Source: CF-161 sp035259145 (GTDB lineage: Bacteria > Chloroflexota > Dormibacteria > Dormibacterales > Dormibacteraceae). From it: a stretch of 9,741 nucleotides of DNA. The notes below the pieces were generated by a model. That model had not been told where the DNA came from. It worked only from the letters and a program-made list of their open reading frames with translations, and searched no databases. The first letter of the stretch is position 1; each line of letters starts with the position of its first letter. Position numbers and translations under genes: made by a program. The stretch is from positions 1 to 9,741 of the forward strand of contig DATFWQ010000077.1 of the NCBI GenBank assembly GCA_035259145.1, read 5' to 3'. Positions 1-6,903 of the stretch are shown piece by piece.

Positions 1-23
1 AAATGGGCTCCTCGTTGCGCCAC
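1..23 (-). CDS. Possible start of next downstream gene (partial, very tentative)
   Basis: On the minus strand a GTG at 23 is preceded by a GGAGG-like ribosome binding site about five bases upstream, and the frame is open to the window edge (M-A-Q-R-G-A-H). An ATG at 28 in another frame (M-G-W-R-N-E-E-P-I) is equally possible. Seven to nine codons cannot be identified. Neither candidate resembles the N-terminus of the FtsX/MacB-type permease that would be expected after the ATPase gene. Confidence 0.12.
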
Positions 24-36
24 CCCATCCTCCCCA

Positions 37-60
37 CCCCACGAAGCAGGCTTCGCGGGG
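37..60 (-). terminator. Hairpin downstream of the ABC ATPase gene, possible terminator
   Basis: An inverted repeat of about 11 bp (CCCCaCGAAGC / GCTTCGcGGGG on the + strand) surrounds a 2-nt spacer. Read as minus-strand RNA, the one mismatch becomes a G-U pair, so the stem would form best in transcripts of the operon. It is not followed by a U tract; the sequence after it is G-rich (GGGG-T-GGGG-A-GG-AT-GGGG). It may be a factor-dependent terminator, an mRNA-stabilising hairpin or part of a dispersed palindromic repeat. Confidence 0.35.
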
Positions 61-90
61 ACCCCGAGGCCACCGACCACCTGGAACGCC

Positions 91-102
91 GGCCTTCGGG
101 CC
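91..102 (-). other. Short GC hairpin with 4-nt loop (possible REP-like unit)
   Basis: GGCC-TTCG-GGCC forms a compact hairpin 35-46 bases after the ATPase stop codon. Together with the stem at 37-60 it fills the 136-bp space left of the operon, where I see no convincing gene. It could belong to a transcription-termination region or to a repetitive extragenic palindrome. Confidence 0.25.
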
Positions 103-136
103 TGCGGCCTGCTCCACCTCCGACCGTTACAGTCCA

Positions 137-880
137 CTAGCACACCTCCACAGCCACCGGACGCGCATCAAACGCCGAGCTGGTGTCGGCCAGGATGCGC
201 CCGTCGAGTATCTCCACCTGCCGTGGGACACGCGCCGCGAGGTCCCGGTCGTGGGTGATGACGACGATTGTGGCGCCGCCGGCGTTGAGCTCTTCGAGCA
301 GCGCGACGATGGCGGCTCCCGAGGCGCTGTCGAGATTGCCGGTGGGCTCGTCAGCGAGCACGATCGCCGGCCTGCCGACCAGGGCCCGGGCGATCGCCAC
401 CCGCTGCCGCTCGCCTCCGGAGAGCTGGGTTGGACGATGGCGAGAGCGGTGACCAAGCCCGACCATGGCCAGCGCCTCGGCTGCCAGCGCCCGCCGTGCC
501 CGTGCCCCCACGCCGGCGTAGAAGAGTCCGTCCGCCACGTTCTCCAACGCCGTCGAGTGCTCGGCCAGGAAGAACTGCTGGAACACGAAGCCGATCCGAG
601 TGGCCCGCAGGGCTGCCAGCTCGCGGTCGGGCAGCTCGGCGACGTCCAGGCCGGTGACCGACACCATCCCGGAGGTCGGTTGCTCGAGGGTGCCCATCAC
701 GTGCAGGAGGGTCGACTTCCCTGATCCCGACGGGCCGACGACGGCCACGTACTCTCCCGGGTGGACGCTGAAGCTCACCCCCCGCAGGGCGTACACCGGT
801 GACTCGGTGCCGTAGCGCTTGGTCACCTCCCTAAGCTCCAGCACCGCAGGCAGCCGGGCGGCCGGCCCGGCAACGCTCAC
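137..880 (-). CDS. ABC transporter ATP-binding protein, MacB/LolD-like
   Basis: This is a 247-residue cytoplasmic ATPase subunit that would power an ABC transporter of the macrolide-export / lipoprotein-release type (MacB, LolD, BceA branch). All nucleotide-binding motifs are present: Walker A GPSGSGKST (49-57), Q-loop Gln near 101, signature LSGGE (153-157), Walker B IVLADE (173-178) followed by PTGNLD, and the switch His in VITHD (about 210). Its length is normal for a stand-alone ATPase of this group. The GTG start at 880 overlaps the stop of the adaptor gene by four bases (GTGA), so translation is probably coupled. The adaptor-ATPase order is usual for actinobacterial MacA/MacB-like exporters, in which a permease follows. 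Here no permease is seen in the remaining 136 bases, so the partner must lie farther downstream or elsewhere. The family assignment is secure; the substrate is unknown. Confidence 0.95.
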   Translation of the reverse strand: MSVAGPAARLPAVLELREVTKRYGTESPVYALRGVSFSVHPGEYVAVVGPSGSGKSTLLHVMGTLEQPTSGMVSVTGLDVAELPDRELAALRATRIGFVFQQFFLAEHSTALENVADGLFYAGVGARARRALAAEALAMVGLGHRSRHRPTQLSGGERQRVAIARALVGRPAIVLADEPTGNLDSASGAAIVALLEELNAGGATIVVITHDRDLAARVPRQVEILDGRILADTSSAFDARPVAVEVC

Positions 881-2481
881 GACGACGCCACCACGACCCG
901 CTGGCCGGCCTGGAGTCCGGACCCCGAGACCTGGACCAGGCCCTCGGCATCATCGAACAGGCCCAGGGTCACGTGCTCCCGACGGCGCTGGCCATTCGGA
1001 GACACGACCTCGAGCTCGTAGCCGTCGGAGGTCGCCAGCAGGGCGGTGACTGGCACCACCAGGGCGTCCTTGACGCTGGCCGTGGTGATGGCCACCTGGA
1101 CCGGCGCTGCGTCCAGGGTGCCCGTGGCGGCTGGGTCGGCGGGTGCGATCAGGACCTGAATCGTCGGCGGAGAAGAGCCGGATGAGGAGCTGGAAGAGGA
1201 TCCAGAGGAGGACGAGCCGGACAGAGACCCCGAGCCCGATTGCGGGATGGTGGCCACCTTACCCACCGACGAGACGGTCCCCAGCGTGGTCCTGTGGCCG
1301 GGCAGGGTGATGGTCACGTGATTGCCGACAGCGACGTTCGACTGCTGGGTAGCGTCGAGCTGGACCGCCACCTGGCGGGTGGTTGAGGTGGCCTTGAGCA
1401 GCACCTGACCCGGCGCCGCCGGTCCTCCCAGCGTCGCGTCCACCGAGCTGATACGGATGGCCCCGGGCAGGACGACGACGTCGCCGGCTTTCACGATGCC
1501 GGTAACGGGTGCGCCGAGGGCCTGTTGCCAGCGCTTTACAGCGCCCGTGTCGGCCGCAGCGAAGTTGCCGTCGGCCTTTAGATGGCCGGTGTCGCCATAG
1601 CCGAGAGCCAGCAGGTTGTCTTCCAGCTCCTTGACGTCGTGTCCACTGACGCCTTCCGTGAGCTTCCGCGAGATGGGTTCGTCCCCGAAAAGAAGAGGGA
1701 TGGGCACGCCGTTGACCCTGTACACAGGCTTGCCGCGATCGATCACGTCACCCTGGGCCGGCAGCCAGGTGACCTGTACGCTTCCGCTGCTCCCGCCCCC
1801 GGCAGCGGAGCCCCCCACGCCCCCGGAGCCGGCGGTGGCCTGGTTGTCCAGGGCCTGGACCAGGTTTGCCCTGGCGGAATCCACGCTTGCCTGTCCCTGC
1901 CGCTGGTCGGCCCCCTGTTGCTGCTGGTCCCGTGTGAGGTTGCTCTGATCGGTGTTGCTCGCCTGCTGGTCCTGTAGGCAGGCGGCCGTAGCCGGGTGGC
2001 TGACACAGCCGTCCGAGTTGTACTTCTGCTGGTCCTGGCTGAGCTGGGAGCTGTCGGCCGCCACCCGGTCGGCGTCCACCTGGTTCCTGTATTCGACCTG
2101 AGCGACCACGTCCTTGTAGGCGGCCTGTGCTGCGTCCACTGCGTGCTGGTATTTCGCGGCCTCAGCCGGGCTTAAAGAAGGGCTGTACTGGTTGACGACG
2201 CTGTAGCTGCCCGCGTAGCCGAGGGTGCCCTCGACCTGCTCCTGTGACTCCAGAGTCTGCCTCGTGACTGTGGCCAGGGAGGCGCCGGCCGCGCTGCCGG
2301 CCTCGCCACTCTTCGACTGGGCCGCACGACTGTGGACCACGACTCCAACGGCCGCTGCGGCGAGGACGACGACCATCAGCGCCGCCACGAGCACCGGCCA
2401 ACGACGACCCGGGCGCGGCTCCTGATCGACCCGCGTGCGATCGAAGGTGTCGGAGGTCGGTGAGGACGAGGCAGTGGTCAT
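877..2481 (-). CDS. Membrane-anchored export adaptor with peptidoglycan-binding domain (HlyD/MacA-like)
   Basis: This 534-residue protein has a charged cytoplasmic N-terminus and one membrane segment (about 29-50). A Gln/Asp-rich helical, probably coiled-coil region follows (about 104-215), containing a Cys pair (about 159 and 168). Next come a Gly/Ser linker, a peptidoglycan-binding-1-like domain (about 275-332, pattern G-x-D-V-x-x-L-x-x-x-L-x-x-L-G-Y), and beta-rich barrel-like segments of the periplasmic-adaptor type up to the C-terminus. A nearly pure Ser/Gly linker (about 415-438) splits the adaptor part. By family, such proteins connect an ABC exporter to the cell wall. The ATG start overlaps the previous stop by one base (TAATG). 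I see no strong ribosome binding site there, which fits translational coupling. The gene overlaps the ATPase gene downstream, supporting one transport unit. The adaptor role is inferred from family and context. Confidence 0.85.
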   Translation of the reverse strand: MTTASSSPTSDTFDRTRVDQEPRPGRRWPVLVAALMVVVLAAAAVGVVVHSRAAQSKSGEAGSAAGASLATVTRQTLESQEQVEGTLGYAGSYSVVNQYSPSLSPAEAAKYQHAVDAAQAAYKDVVAQVEYRNQVDADRVAADSSQLSQDQQKYNSDGCVSHPATAACLQDQQASNTDQSNLTRDQQQQGADQRQGQASVDSARANLVQALDNQATAGSGGVGGSAAGGGSSGSVQVTWLPAQGDVIDRGKPVYRVNGVPIPLLFGDEPISRKLTEGVSGHDVKELEDNLLALGYGDTGHLKADGNFAAADTGAVKRWQQALGAPVTGIVKAGDVVVLPGAIRISSVDATLGGPAAPGQVLLKATSTTRQVAVQLDATQQSNVAVGNHVTITLPGHRTTLGTVSSVGKVATIPQSGSGSLSGSSSSGSSSSSSSGSSPPTIQVLIAPADPAATGTLDAAPVQVAITTASVKDALVVPVTALLATSDGYELEVVSPNGQRRREHVTLGLFDDAEGLVQVSGSGLQAGQRVVVASS

Positions 2482-3050
2482 TACGGATGTCCAGCCAGGA
2501 GCGGCTGGCAGGCCTGCATCGCCGCCTGAAATTGAGGCGATTTGTAGTCGATGTCCCCTCCCATCAAAAAGCCTCCCTGGGAGTTCGGGTCAGGGAAGTT
2601 CTTGACTCCGTGGGAGCGCATGCAGGCGGCGAACTGGACGGACCTGCTCTGGTTCTGCTGCTGCTGCTGCTGACCCAATTGAGGCATCAGCGACTGGCAG
2701 CTCGGCTGGGCGGCCTTGTACGGGGCCGAATTGGGATCGGCCGGGCTGCCAGGGGTGATCGCCCCGAAGTTCCCCTGGCTGTTCGGATCCGGGAAGCCTG
2801 GGTCGCCATGGGACCGCATGCAGGAGGCGTAGTCACGCGCCGCCTGCAGCTGTGAGTCCTGCGACGGTGACTGGCCGGAGATGGAGCCCGCCGGGGACTG
2901 GTTGCTGGCACGCGAGGGGGTGACGATCTGAGCCCCGCTGATGTAGAAGACCGCCAGCGCGGCAACGGCCAGCACCACCACACCCCCTGCGACACCAAGC
3001 AGGAGGCCGCGCACCGGCCTCCGCGGAACGCTGTGTTGTTTGCGATTCAC
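2481..3050 (-). CDS. Membrane-anchored protein with two CMRSHG...FPDPNSQG repeats
   Basis: This 189-residue protein has a basic N-terminus, one membrane segment (about 15-38) and an exported remainder. Two homologous repeats make up most of it. Each starts with CMRSHG, continues F-P-D-P-N-S-Q-G, and ends near a second Cys in a short helix-like stretch (C77...C118 and C143...C181). The paired cysteines suggest one disulfide per repeat outside the cell. A glutamine run (about 127-132) separates the repeats. I recall uncharacterised actinobacterial proteins with this motif, some next to adaptor/ABC export genes; no function is known to me. The GTG start at 3050 has a good GAGGAG ribosome binding site about nine bases upstream. 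It begins 16 bases after the S53 stop, and its TAA overlaps the adaptor ATG. It is probably co-transcribed and may be an accessory factor, or a substrate, of the exporter. Confidence 0.8.
   Translation of the reverse strand: MNRKQHSVPRRPVRGLLLGVAGGVVVLAVAALAVFYISGAQIVTPSRASNQSPAGSISGQSPSQDSQLQAARDYASCMRSHGDPGFPDPNSQGNFGAITPGSPADPNSAPYKAAQPSCQSLMPQLGQQQQQQNQSRSVQFAACMRSHGVKNFPDPNSQGGFLMGGDIDYKSPQFQAAMQACQPLLAGHP
2655..2672. repeat. (CTG)6 trinucleotide run encoding a Gln stretch
   Basis: Six uninterrupted CTG units on the + strand, CAG on the coding strand, encode the poly-Gln linker between the two CMRSHG repeats. A run like this could vary in length by slippage, which would change only the linker. 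Confidence 0.7.
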
Positions 3051-3066
3051 GGTGTGTTCTCCTCTG

Positions 3067-5106
3067 TCAGCCGCGCGAGCGGCAGGTCATGACCACTGCG
3101 CGCGCGCAGTCCGCTGTTGACTGTCTGCGGTAAGAGGCGAAGTAGGCGCTGGTGGGCGTGCCGACGCCGGTAACCAGGTCGTAGCCGGGGGTGGCGGCCA
3201 GGCCCCTGTCGAGGCCGAAGGTGAGCAGGGCCGGCGTTGGTGCGACGTTCGGCAGTTGGGCGCCCGCCGGAACGGCCGCGTCGAGGCGGACACCTGGGCC
3301 GAGGGGGTCGTCGGTGACGTCGTGGTAGGCGGAGCTGCCGAAGCGAGCGTAGATCGCGGGGTTGGCGAACCCGATTGGCGTCCCCGCCGCCTGCTCGGCG
3401 TCGGCCTGCATACTGGCGATCAGCGCGATGGAGATGGCGCCACCGCTGGGAAACTCGGTGTAGCGGGCAGGGTGGCCGCCGATGCTTTCAGTGGCACCGC
3501 TGAGCACGGGGGTGGCGAAGTCGGCGTCGGCGGCGATGTCGGGGATGACCCGCCTCGGCGTGGCGGACCCGCTGACGTGGCTGAGAGTGGCGGGCACCAC
3601 CCCGCGCTGGTAGGCCGGCTGGCCGAACGTGTCGCTGGCGCCGCCGCCGGACCCCAGGACGAACCTGCCGGGCAGCTTCATCCAGCCGGTGCCGTCGGCG
3701 GTCAGCGAGGCGGCCGCATCGCCCCAGCTGGTCTCCCACTCGTAGCTGCCGCTGGGGCCGACGGCCAGGGTGGTGCCGCCCACCGCCGTGACCCAGGGGT
3801 CGGCGGCTGGGAAGCGGGCGGTGAAGCTGCCGAAAAAGTTGAGACCGGAGCCGAAGTAGAAGCCGATCCCCTCGACGGCGCCCTGCTCCCAGACCTGCTC
3901 GAAAGCGGCACTTAGCCCCGGGGAGTAGGGCGTCGGAACCCAGGAGTTGCTCACGACGCTGGCCAGGCGGCGGTCGGTGACCTCGGTGAGGGCGTCGAGG
4001 CCCGAGAGAGTGCCCAGGTCGTCGTCGCACCTGGCGCCCAGGTGGTCGATGCCGGCGTCCGGCGCCATCGCGTGCACGGCCTCGATATCAGGGATCTCCT
4101 GGACGTTCACGGCATTGTTCCCAGCCCGGATGCCGTTCGGACAGGAGGCGTCCAGGTCCGCGGGAAGGATCTCGGTGAACTGGCCCGCGCGCAGCGGCTC
4201 TCCGTGGCGGGCGCCGAAGGTGGCCAGGTCCTGGGCCGCGGTTGGCTCCCGCCATGGACGTACCACCGCGACGGTCACGCCTTCACCGGTGAGGTTGTCG
4301 GGGACGCCGTAGGCCGAGCGCAGCTGCTGCGGGGTGTAGCCGCACGCCACGTACGGCGCGGTGCGTCCGTATGCCTCGGGCAGGCTCGTGGCGGGGTTCT
4401 GCCCGAAGTAACCCGAGCAGGGCTGGACCATAACCGACGGCCGCTGCGGGCCTGGCGGGCCCGGGCCGGGCAGGCCGATCTCCGCCGGCACGACCGTCAG
4501 TACCGCACGAGCGACCTCCTCCGGGGCGGTCAGCTGCGCGTCCGGCGCCGGTGCCTGCTGAGTGTGCCCGGTCACCACGTAGCTGTGCCAGGTGGCGCCG
4601 AACGCGGCCTCGGCCTGGGCGGCGGTTCCGGTCGCCGCCACGTAGTGTGCCGTGACGCCGGTCACCTTCAGCCCGGAGCCGGCCAGCCACGCCTCCACCC
4701 TCGCCACCTGCCCTCGACTCGGGCCATAGCGCTCCCCCACCTGCGCTGGAGTCAGGTAGCGGTGGAACCGCGGGCTGTTCGGGTCCGACACCGCCGCCGC
4801 ATAGGCGGCAAGACCGCGGGAGTCCTTCCCCGCCAGGTACACCCGGGCGCTCACGGCCGCCCCGGCCGCCGCCGGCCCCAGGTCCGCCGTCGCCGAGCCG
4901 CCGCTGGCGATCGTGATGCTCCACAGCGGAACGTACCTCTGAAGCACCTGCCGGTCGGAGGCCGACCCGGCGTATGCGGTCACTATGGCACCCGCCGTCA
5001 GTGCGACGGTGCCGGCGACGAGGCCGGCCAGTGGGGCGGCACCGGGCAGGCCGAGAACAGGTCGCCGGATCCAGGAGGTCGAGCGATCGTGTGTGCCGGT
5101 TGTCAC
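3067..5106 (-). CDS. Secreted S53 (sedolisin/kumamolisin) family protein, catalytic residues apparently lost
   Basis: This 679-residue exported protein has a membrane/signal segment (about 20-46), a pro-kumamolisin-type prodomain (about 57-185, with the SPRFHRYLTP motif), and a sedolisin-fold domain (about 250-665). Family landmarks are clear: DIEAVHAMAP, VVSNSW, FPAADPWVTAVGGTTLA, WETSWG, and the calcium-site segments YHDVTDD (D596) and TPGYDLVTGVGTP (D643). The active-site positions deviate. Glu of E-x3-D is Gln336 (a Glu occurs one residue later; D340 is kept). The oxyanion Asp of SGDSG is Leu422 in GSGLN. The nucleophile of SGGTS is Ile558 in SGGAIS, with Ser559 next to it. The reading frame is intact, so this is not simple decay. 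The GTG start is supported by AGGAG 11 bases upstream. It heads the operon with the repeat protein, adaptor and ATPase. It may be a binding or scaffold pseudoprotease, or a peptidase with a shifted active site. Confidence 0.9.
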   Translation of the reverse strand: MTTGTHDRSTSWIRRPVLGLPGAAPLAGLVAGTVALTAGAIVTAYAGSASDRQVLQRYVPLWSITIASGGSATADLGPAAAGAAVSARVYLAGKDSRGLAAYAAAVSDPNSPRFHRYLTPAQVGERYGPSRGQVARVEAWLAGSGLKVTGVTAHYVAATGTAAQAEAAFGATWHSYVVTGHTQQAPAPDAQLTAPEEVARAVLTVVPAEIGLPGPGPPGPQRPSVMVQPCSGYFGQNPATSLPEAYGRTAPYVACGYTPQQLRSAYGVPDNLTGEGVTVAVVRPWREPTAAQDLATFGARHGEPLRAGQFTEILPADLDASCPNGIRAGNNAVNVQEIPDIEAVHAMAPDAGIDHLGARCDDDLGTLSGLDALTEVTDRRLASVVSNSWVPTPYSPGLSAAFEQVWEQGAVEGIGFYFGSGLNFFGSFTARFPAADPWVTAVGGTTLAVGPSGSYEWETSWGDAAASLTADGTGWMKLPGRFVLGSGGGASDTFGQPAYQRGVVPATLSHVSGSATPRRVIPDIAADADFATPVLSGATESIGGHPARYTEFPSGGAISIALIASMQADAEQAAGTPIGFANPAIYARFGSSAYHDVTDDPLGPGVRLDAAVPAGAQLPNVAPTPALLTFGLDRGLAATPGYDLVTGVGTPTSAYFASYRRQSTADCARAVVMTCRSRG

Positions 5107-5152
5107 GTCTGGCAGTTCTCCTTTCGCCGTCCATCGCCGAACGGCCGAGGAG

Positions 5153-5186
5153 AGCCTAGGGATCAGACTTTGACGATTCCCTAAAG
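5153..5186 (-). promoter_or_regulatory. Predicted promoter of the S53 operon with response-regulator box
   Basis: Read on the minus strand, the box CTTTAGGGAATCGTCA (5186-5171) is followed after 12 bp by TAGGCT (5158-5153), which fits the TANNNT form of a -10 element. There is no good -35 hexamer, as expected for promoters activated by an OmpR-type regulator. Transcription would start near 5146 and leave a leader of about 40 nt carrying the AGGAG ribosome binding site. The same box occurs at 6968-6983 and 8640-8655. This is prediction from sequence only. Confidence 0.45.
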
Positions 5187-5270
5187 CCGCGAGAGCCGCC
5201 GGTTACCCGAAGGCTCCCCATATCGCCGGCTCATTGCTATGAGAGCGCCGCCGAGATGGAGGCGGCCCAC
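5156..5270 (-). pseudogene. Remnant of a histidine-kinase 3' end
   Basis: The minus strand matches the last roughly 38 codons of the intact kinase gene (6953-7070). Recognisable in the remnant is V-G-R-x-H-L-G-G-A-L, equivalent to the kinase C-terminal G2-proximal strand. The Trp codon just before it has become TGA, and a one-base insertion breaks the frame farther on, followed by more stops. The remnant has no coding capacity, but its terminal bases overlap the predicted S53 promoter, which may explain why that part is best conserved. It shows that a second kinase gene once preceded this S53 gene, or that the junction was copied here by recombination. Confidence 0.75.
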
Positions 5271-5364
5271 CATTCACGCCCACGAGCGGCCTTACGCCAG
5301 TCAGGTAGTGCATGAACGCAGTGAGCGGCGCCAGTTCACCAGTGGTGCTTCCTGTCGGACCTGA

Positions 5365-6729
5365 TCAGGATGTCGCGTGCCCACGGGTGATGAAGAGGCG
5401 CATTCCGACCGTGTCGATCGTCAGCGCAAACGGCGAGAGAAACGCGCTACTCACTGACCCCCCGGTCACCGGCGCAATGACTCCGGGTGCCCCACGTTGG
5501 ACGGACGGCCACACGCCGGCCGCTCCAGGGAGGTTGTGGCGGACCACACTTCCCAGAGCCACCGCATCGAGCTGGATGGGATACGCGGTGGTCTCTCCCG
5601 CGCTCCCGTTGAACCGCATGGCCCTGCTGGTGTCCACGTGGATGCCAGCTTCCTTGATCATGGAGTCGGTGGGCAGGAGCGCCATCGATCCATAGTCCGC
5701 GTGCCCTCCGGTGTCGACGTTCAACAGGATCGGGCCATGTCCGTTCACCTTCCCCATGGTGTCAATGAAGTGATCGCCGTCGATCCAGAATGGCATCTCA
5801 GACGCCGATGCCGCTCTCGCCTCCCTCTCGACCTGGCGGAGCAGCGCCGTCGTCTTCCTGCGCAGAACCAGTGTTGCGCGCGAGTAGTCCAGCGTGGATA
5901 GGAAGTGGCTGAGGAACGTCGTCCCGATATTACCCTGCACCGGTCGACCGTCAGGCGCCGTCACGCCCGTCGACCTGAACAGGCTGGGGAATGTGCTGCC
6001 CGGGATGTTGTGGATCTCGAACTCGCCAACGGTCACCCTGTCCACTCGCGCCAGCTGCCCGAGCGTCACCGGCCGGCCGCCGGCGCCGATGGCCTGTGCT
6101 CCGGGGGGGAGCGGACTCGCGAACAGTGAGACACCAGCACGCTGAGCCAGCTCCGGGTCCAGGCCAATGCTCGTCGCCCCGGTGTCTATCACGAACGGGA
6201 CCGGCTCCAAGCCGTTCACGGCCAGGTCCACCAGGAGCAGAGGGTTGGTCAGGAGGAGGGGGACGCGGCTGACATCCGGCCCCTGGATGTCATATGGGAC
6301 GCGGCCCTGAAAGCTCGACAGGAGGGGTGTCTGCCACCCCAGCAGCGCGGCCTGGTCGAAGTCGTCAGCGCGGTACACGGCGAGTGCCAGCAGCTGCCTC
6401 GCCTGGGCGTCGCCGGGGTTGAGCTGCAGCCTCTGTCGCAGCAGGTCTTGTGCTCGGGTCAACCTGTTGGACAGCAACGCGATGTACCCGCGCTGAATGA
6501 GCGCGTGGACATTCTTCGGGTCGCGGGCCAGGACCTCCGCATATTCTTTGTCGGCCTCCGAGAACCGTCCGTTCCGAAAGAGCTGATCGCCGGATGCGAT
6601 GGAGCCTGTGCTCGTCGATCCACATGCGACGGGTAGGGCCAAGGCGCTGGTTCCCAGGATGGTGGCGCCGAGCGCTGCCCTGGAGGAGACCCTCAGGAAC
6701 TCACGCCGCCCGATTGGTTCCGCGGACAT
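5365..6729 (-). CDS. Tat-exported TPR protein with two-lobed aspartic protease domain
   Basis: This 454-residue protein begins with a twin-arginine signal (GRREFLR, residues 7-13) and a hydrophobic stretch ending in ALPVAC. Cys36 could be lipidated, although Pro at -3 is atypical for a lipobox. Two TPR-like units follow (about 44-110). The rest is a clan AA aspartic protease with two DTG motifs: VIDTGATS (Asp182) and NVDTGGH (Asp339). Each lobe ends in a similar strand pattern, FLSHFLSTLDY (272-282) and FLSPFALTIDT (430-440), so the lobes are internal duplicates. I chose the ATG at 6729 because AAGGAGG lies seven bases upstream and puts the Tat motif at the N-terminus; the in-frame ATG at 6813 has a weak site and would bury it. 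The gene lies between the two direct repeat copies. It is probably a monomeric pepsin-like or retropepsin-like protease acting outside the membrane; its substrate is unknown. Confidence 0.88.
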   Translation of the reverse strand: MSAEPIGRREFLRVSSRAALGATILGTSALALPVACGSTSTGSIASGDQLFRNGRFSEADKEYAEVLARDPKNVHALIQRGYIALLSNRLTRAQDLLRQRLQLNPGDAQARQLLALAVYRADDFDQAALLGWQTPLLSSFQGRVPYDIQGPDVSRVPLLLTNPLLLVDLAVNGLEPVPFVIDTGATSIGLDPELAQRAGVSLFASPLPPGAQAIGAGGRPVTLGQLARVDRVTVGEFEIHNIPGSTFPSLFRSTGVTAPDGRPVQGNIGTTFLSHFLSTLDYSRATLVLRRKTTALLRQVEREARAASASEMPFWIDGDHFIDTMGKVNGHGPILLNVDTGGHADYGSMALLPTDSMIKEAGIHVDTSRAMRFNGSAGETTAYPIQLDAVALGSVVRHNLPGAAGVWPSVQRGAPGVIAPVTGGSVSSAFLSPFALTIDTVGMRLFITRGHATS

Positions 6730-6736
6730 CGATCGA

Positions 6737-6743
6737 CCTCCTT
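6737..6743 (-). promoter_or_regulatory. Ribosome binding site fixing the aspartic protease start
   Basis: AAGGAGG on the minus strand lies seven bases before the ATG at 6729. It is among the strongest Shine-Dalgarno matches in the window and decides against the upstream ATG at 6813. Confidence 0.8.
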
Positions 6744-6849
6744 TGTCCAAATCGTCGACGGCAACGGGGGAACGAAGCGCCTCATGAGGCGGCGAAGCCT
6801 CGATCTGTGCCATGGCAGCCGGTTCTCACGCCAGTGCGGTGCGCGGTCT

Positions 6850-6903
6850 CCAGCCGGTCGTCGGGGCCAAGCGGAGGTCGAGCGACCGTGCGGGTCATGT
6901 CAC
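6850..6903 (-). pseudogene. Vestigial 5' end of a second S53 gene
   Basis: On the minus strand, an AAGGAG ribosome binding site and GTGACA match the start of the S53 gene at 5106. So do the blocks GCACGGTCGCTCGACCTCC (GCACACACGATCGCTCGACCTCC-like in the functional copy) and a following CGACC. The third codon is TGA, so nothing is translated. The similarity is lost after about 50 bases, ahead of the aspartic protease gene. It now serves as part of that gene's leader. Confidence 0.6.

Larger units (their letters stand above)
5070..5275. repeat. Direct repeat copy A: kinase-3'-end / S53-start junction
   Basis: This segment aligns collinearly with 6870-7070, by eye at roughly three quarters identity with a few small indels. 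The longest perfect block (5147-5167 against 6944-6964) is 21 bp and covers the kinase stop codon of copy B. Copy A holds the functional S53 start and a decayed kinase end. Similarity fades beyond about 5280. Confidence 0.8.

Noticed and set aside
20..40. Possible G-quadruplex on the minus strand
   Set aside because: Only three runs of four G are present, the remaining runs are pairs, and one G run pairs in the neighbouring hairpin.
1582..1977. + strand open frame opposite the adaptor gene
   Set aside because: The translation is low in informative motifs and the minus strand carries the peptidoglycan-binding adaptor; it is a shadow frame.
4042..5184. Long + strand open frame (about 380 codons) opposite the S53 gene
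   Set aside because: It is antisense to a gene with clear family motifs, its translation is Arg/Gly-rich without recognisable domains, and long antisense frames are expected at this GC content.
5338..5348. Small palindrome CACCAGTGGTG between the protease stop and the kinase remnant
   Set aside because: Five-base arms with no loop and no following U run; too weak for a terminator.
5360..5369. Perfect 10-bp palindrome CCTGATCAGG at the aspartic protease stop
   Set aside because: It is short, has no T tract, and is likely to occur by chance; not called as terminator or operator.
6730..6813. Upstream ATG (6813) for the aspartic protease gene
   Set aside because: It would place 28 non-hydrophobic residues before the twin-arginine motif and has a weak ribosome binding site, whereas 6729 has AAGGAGG at seven bases.
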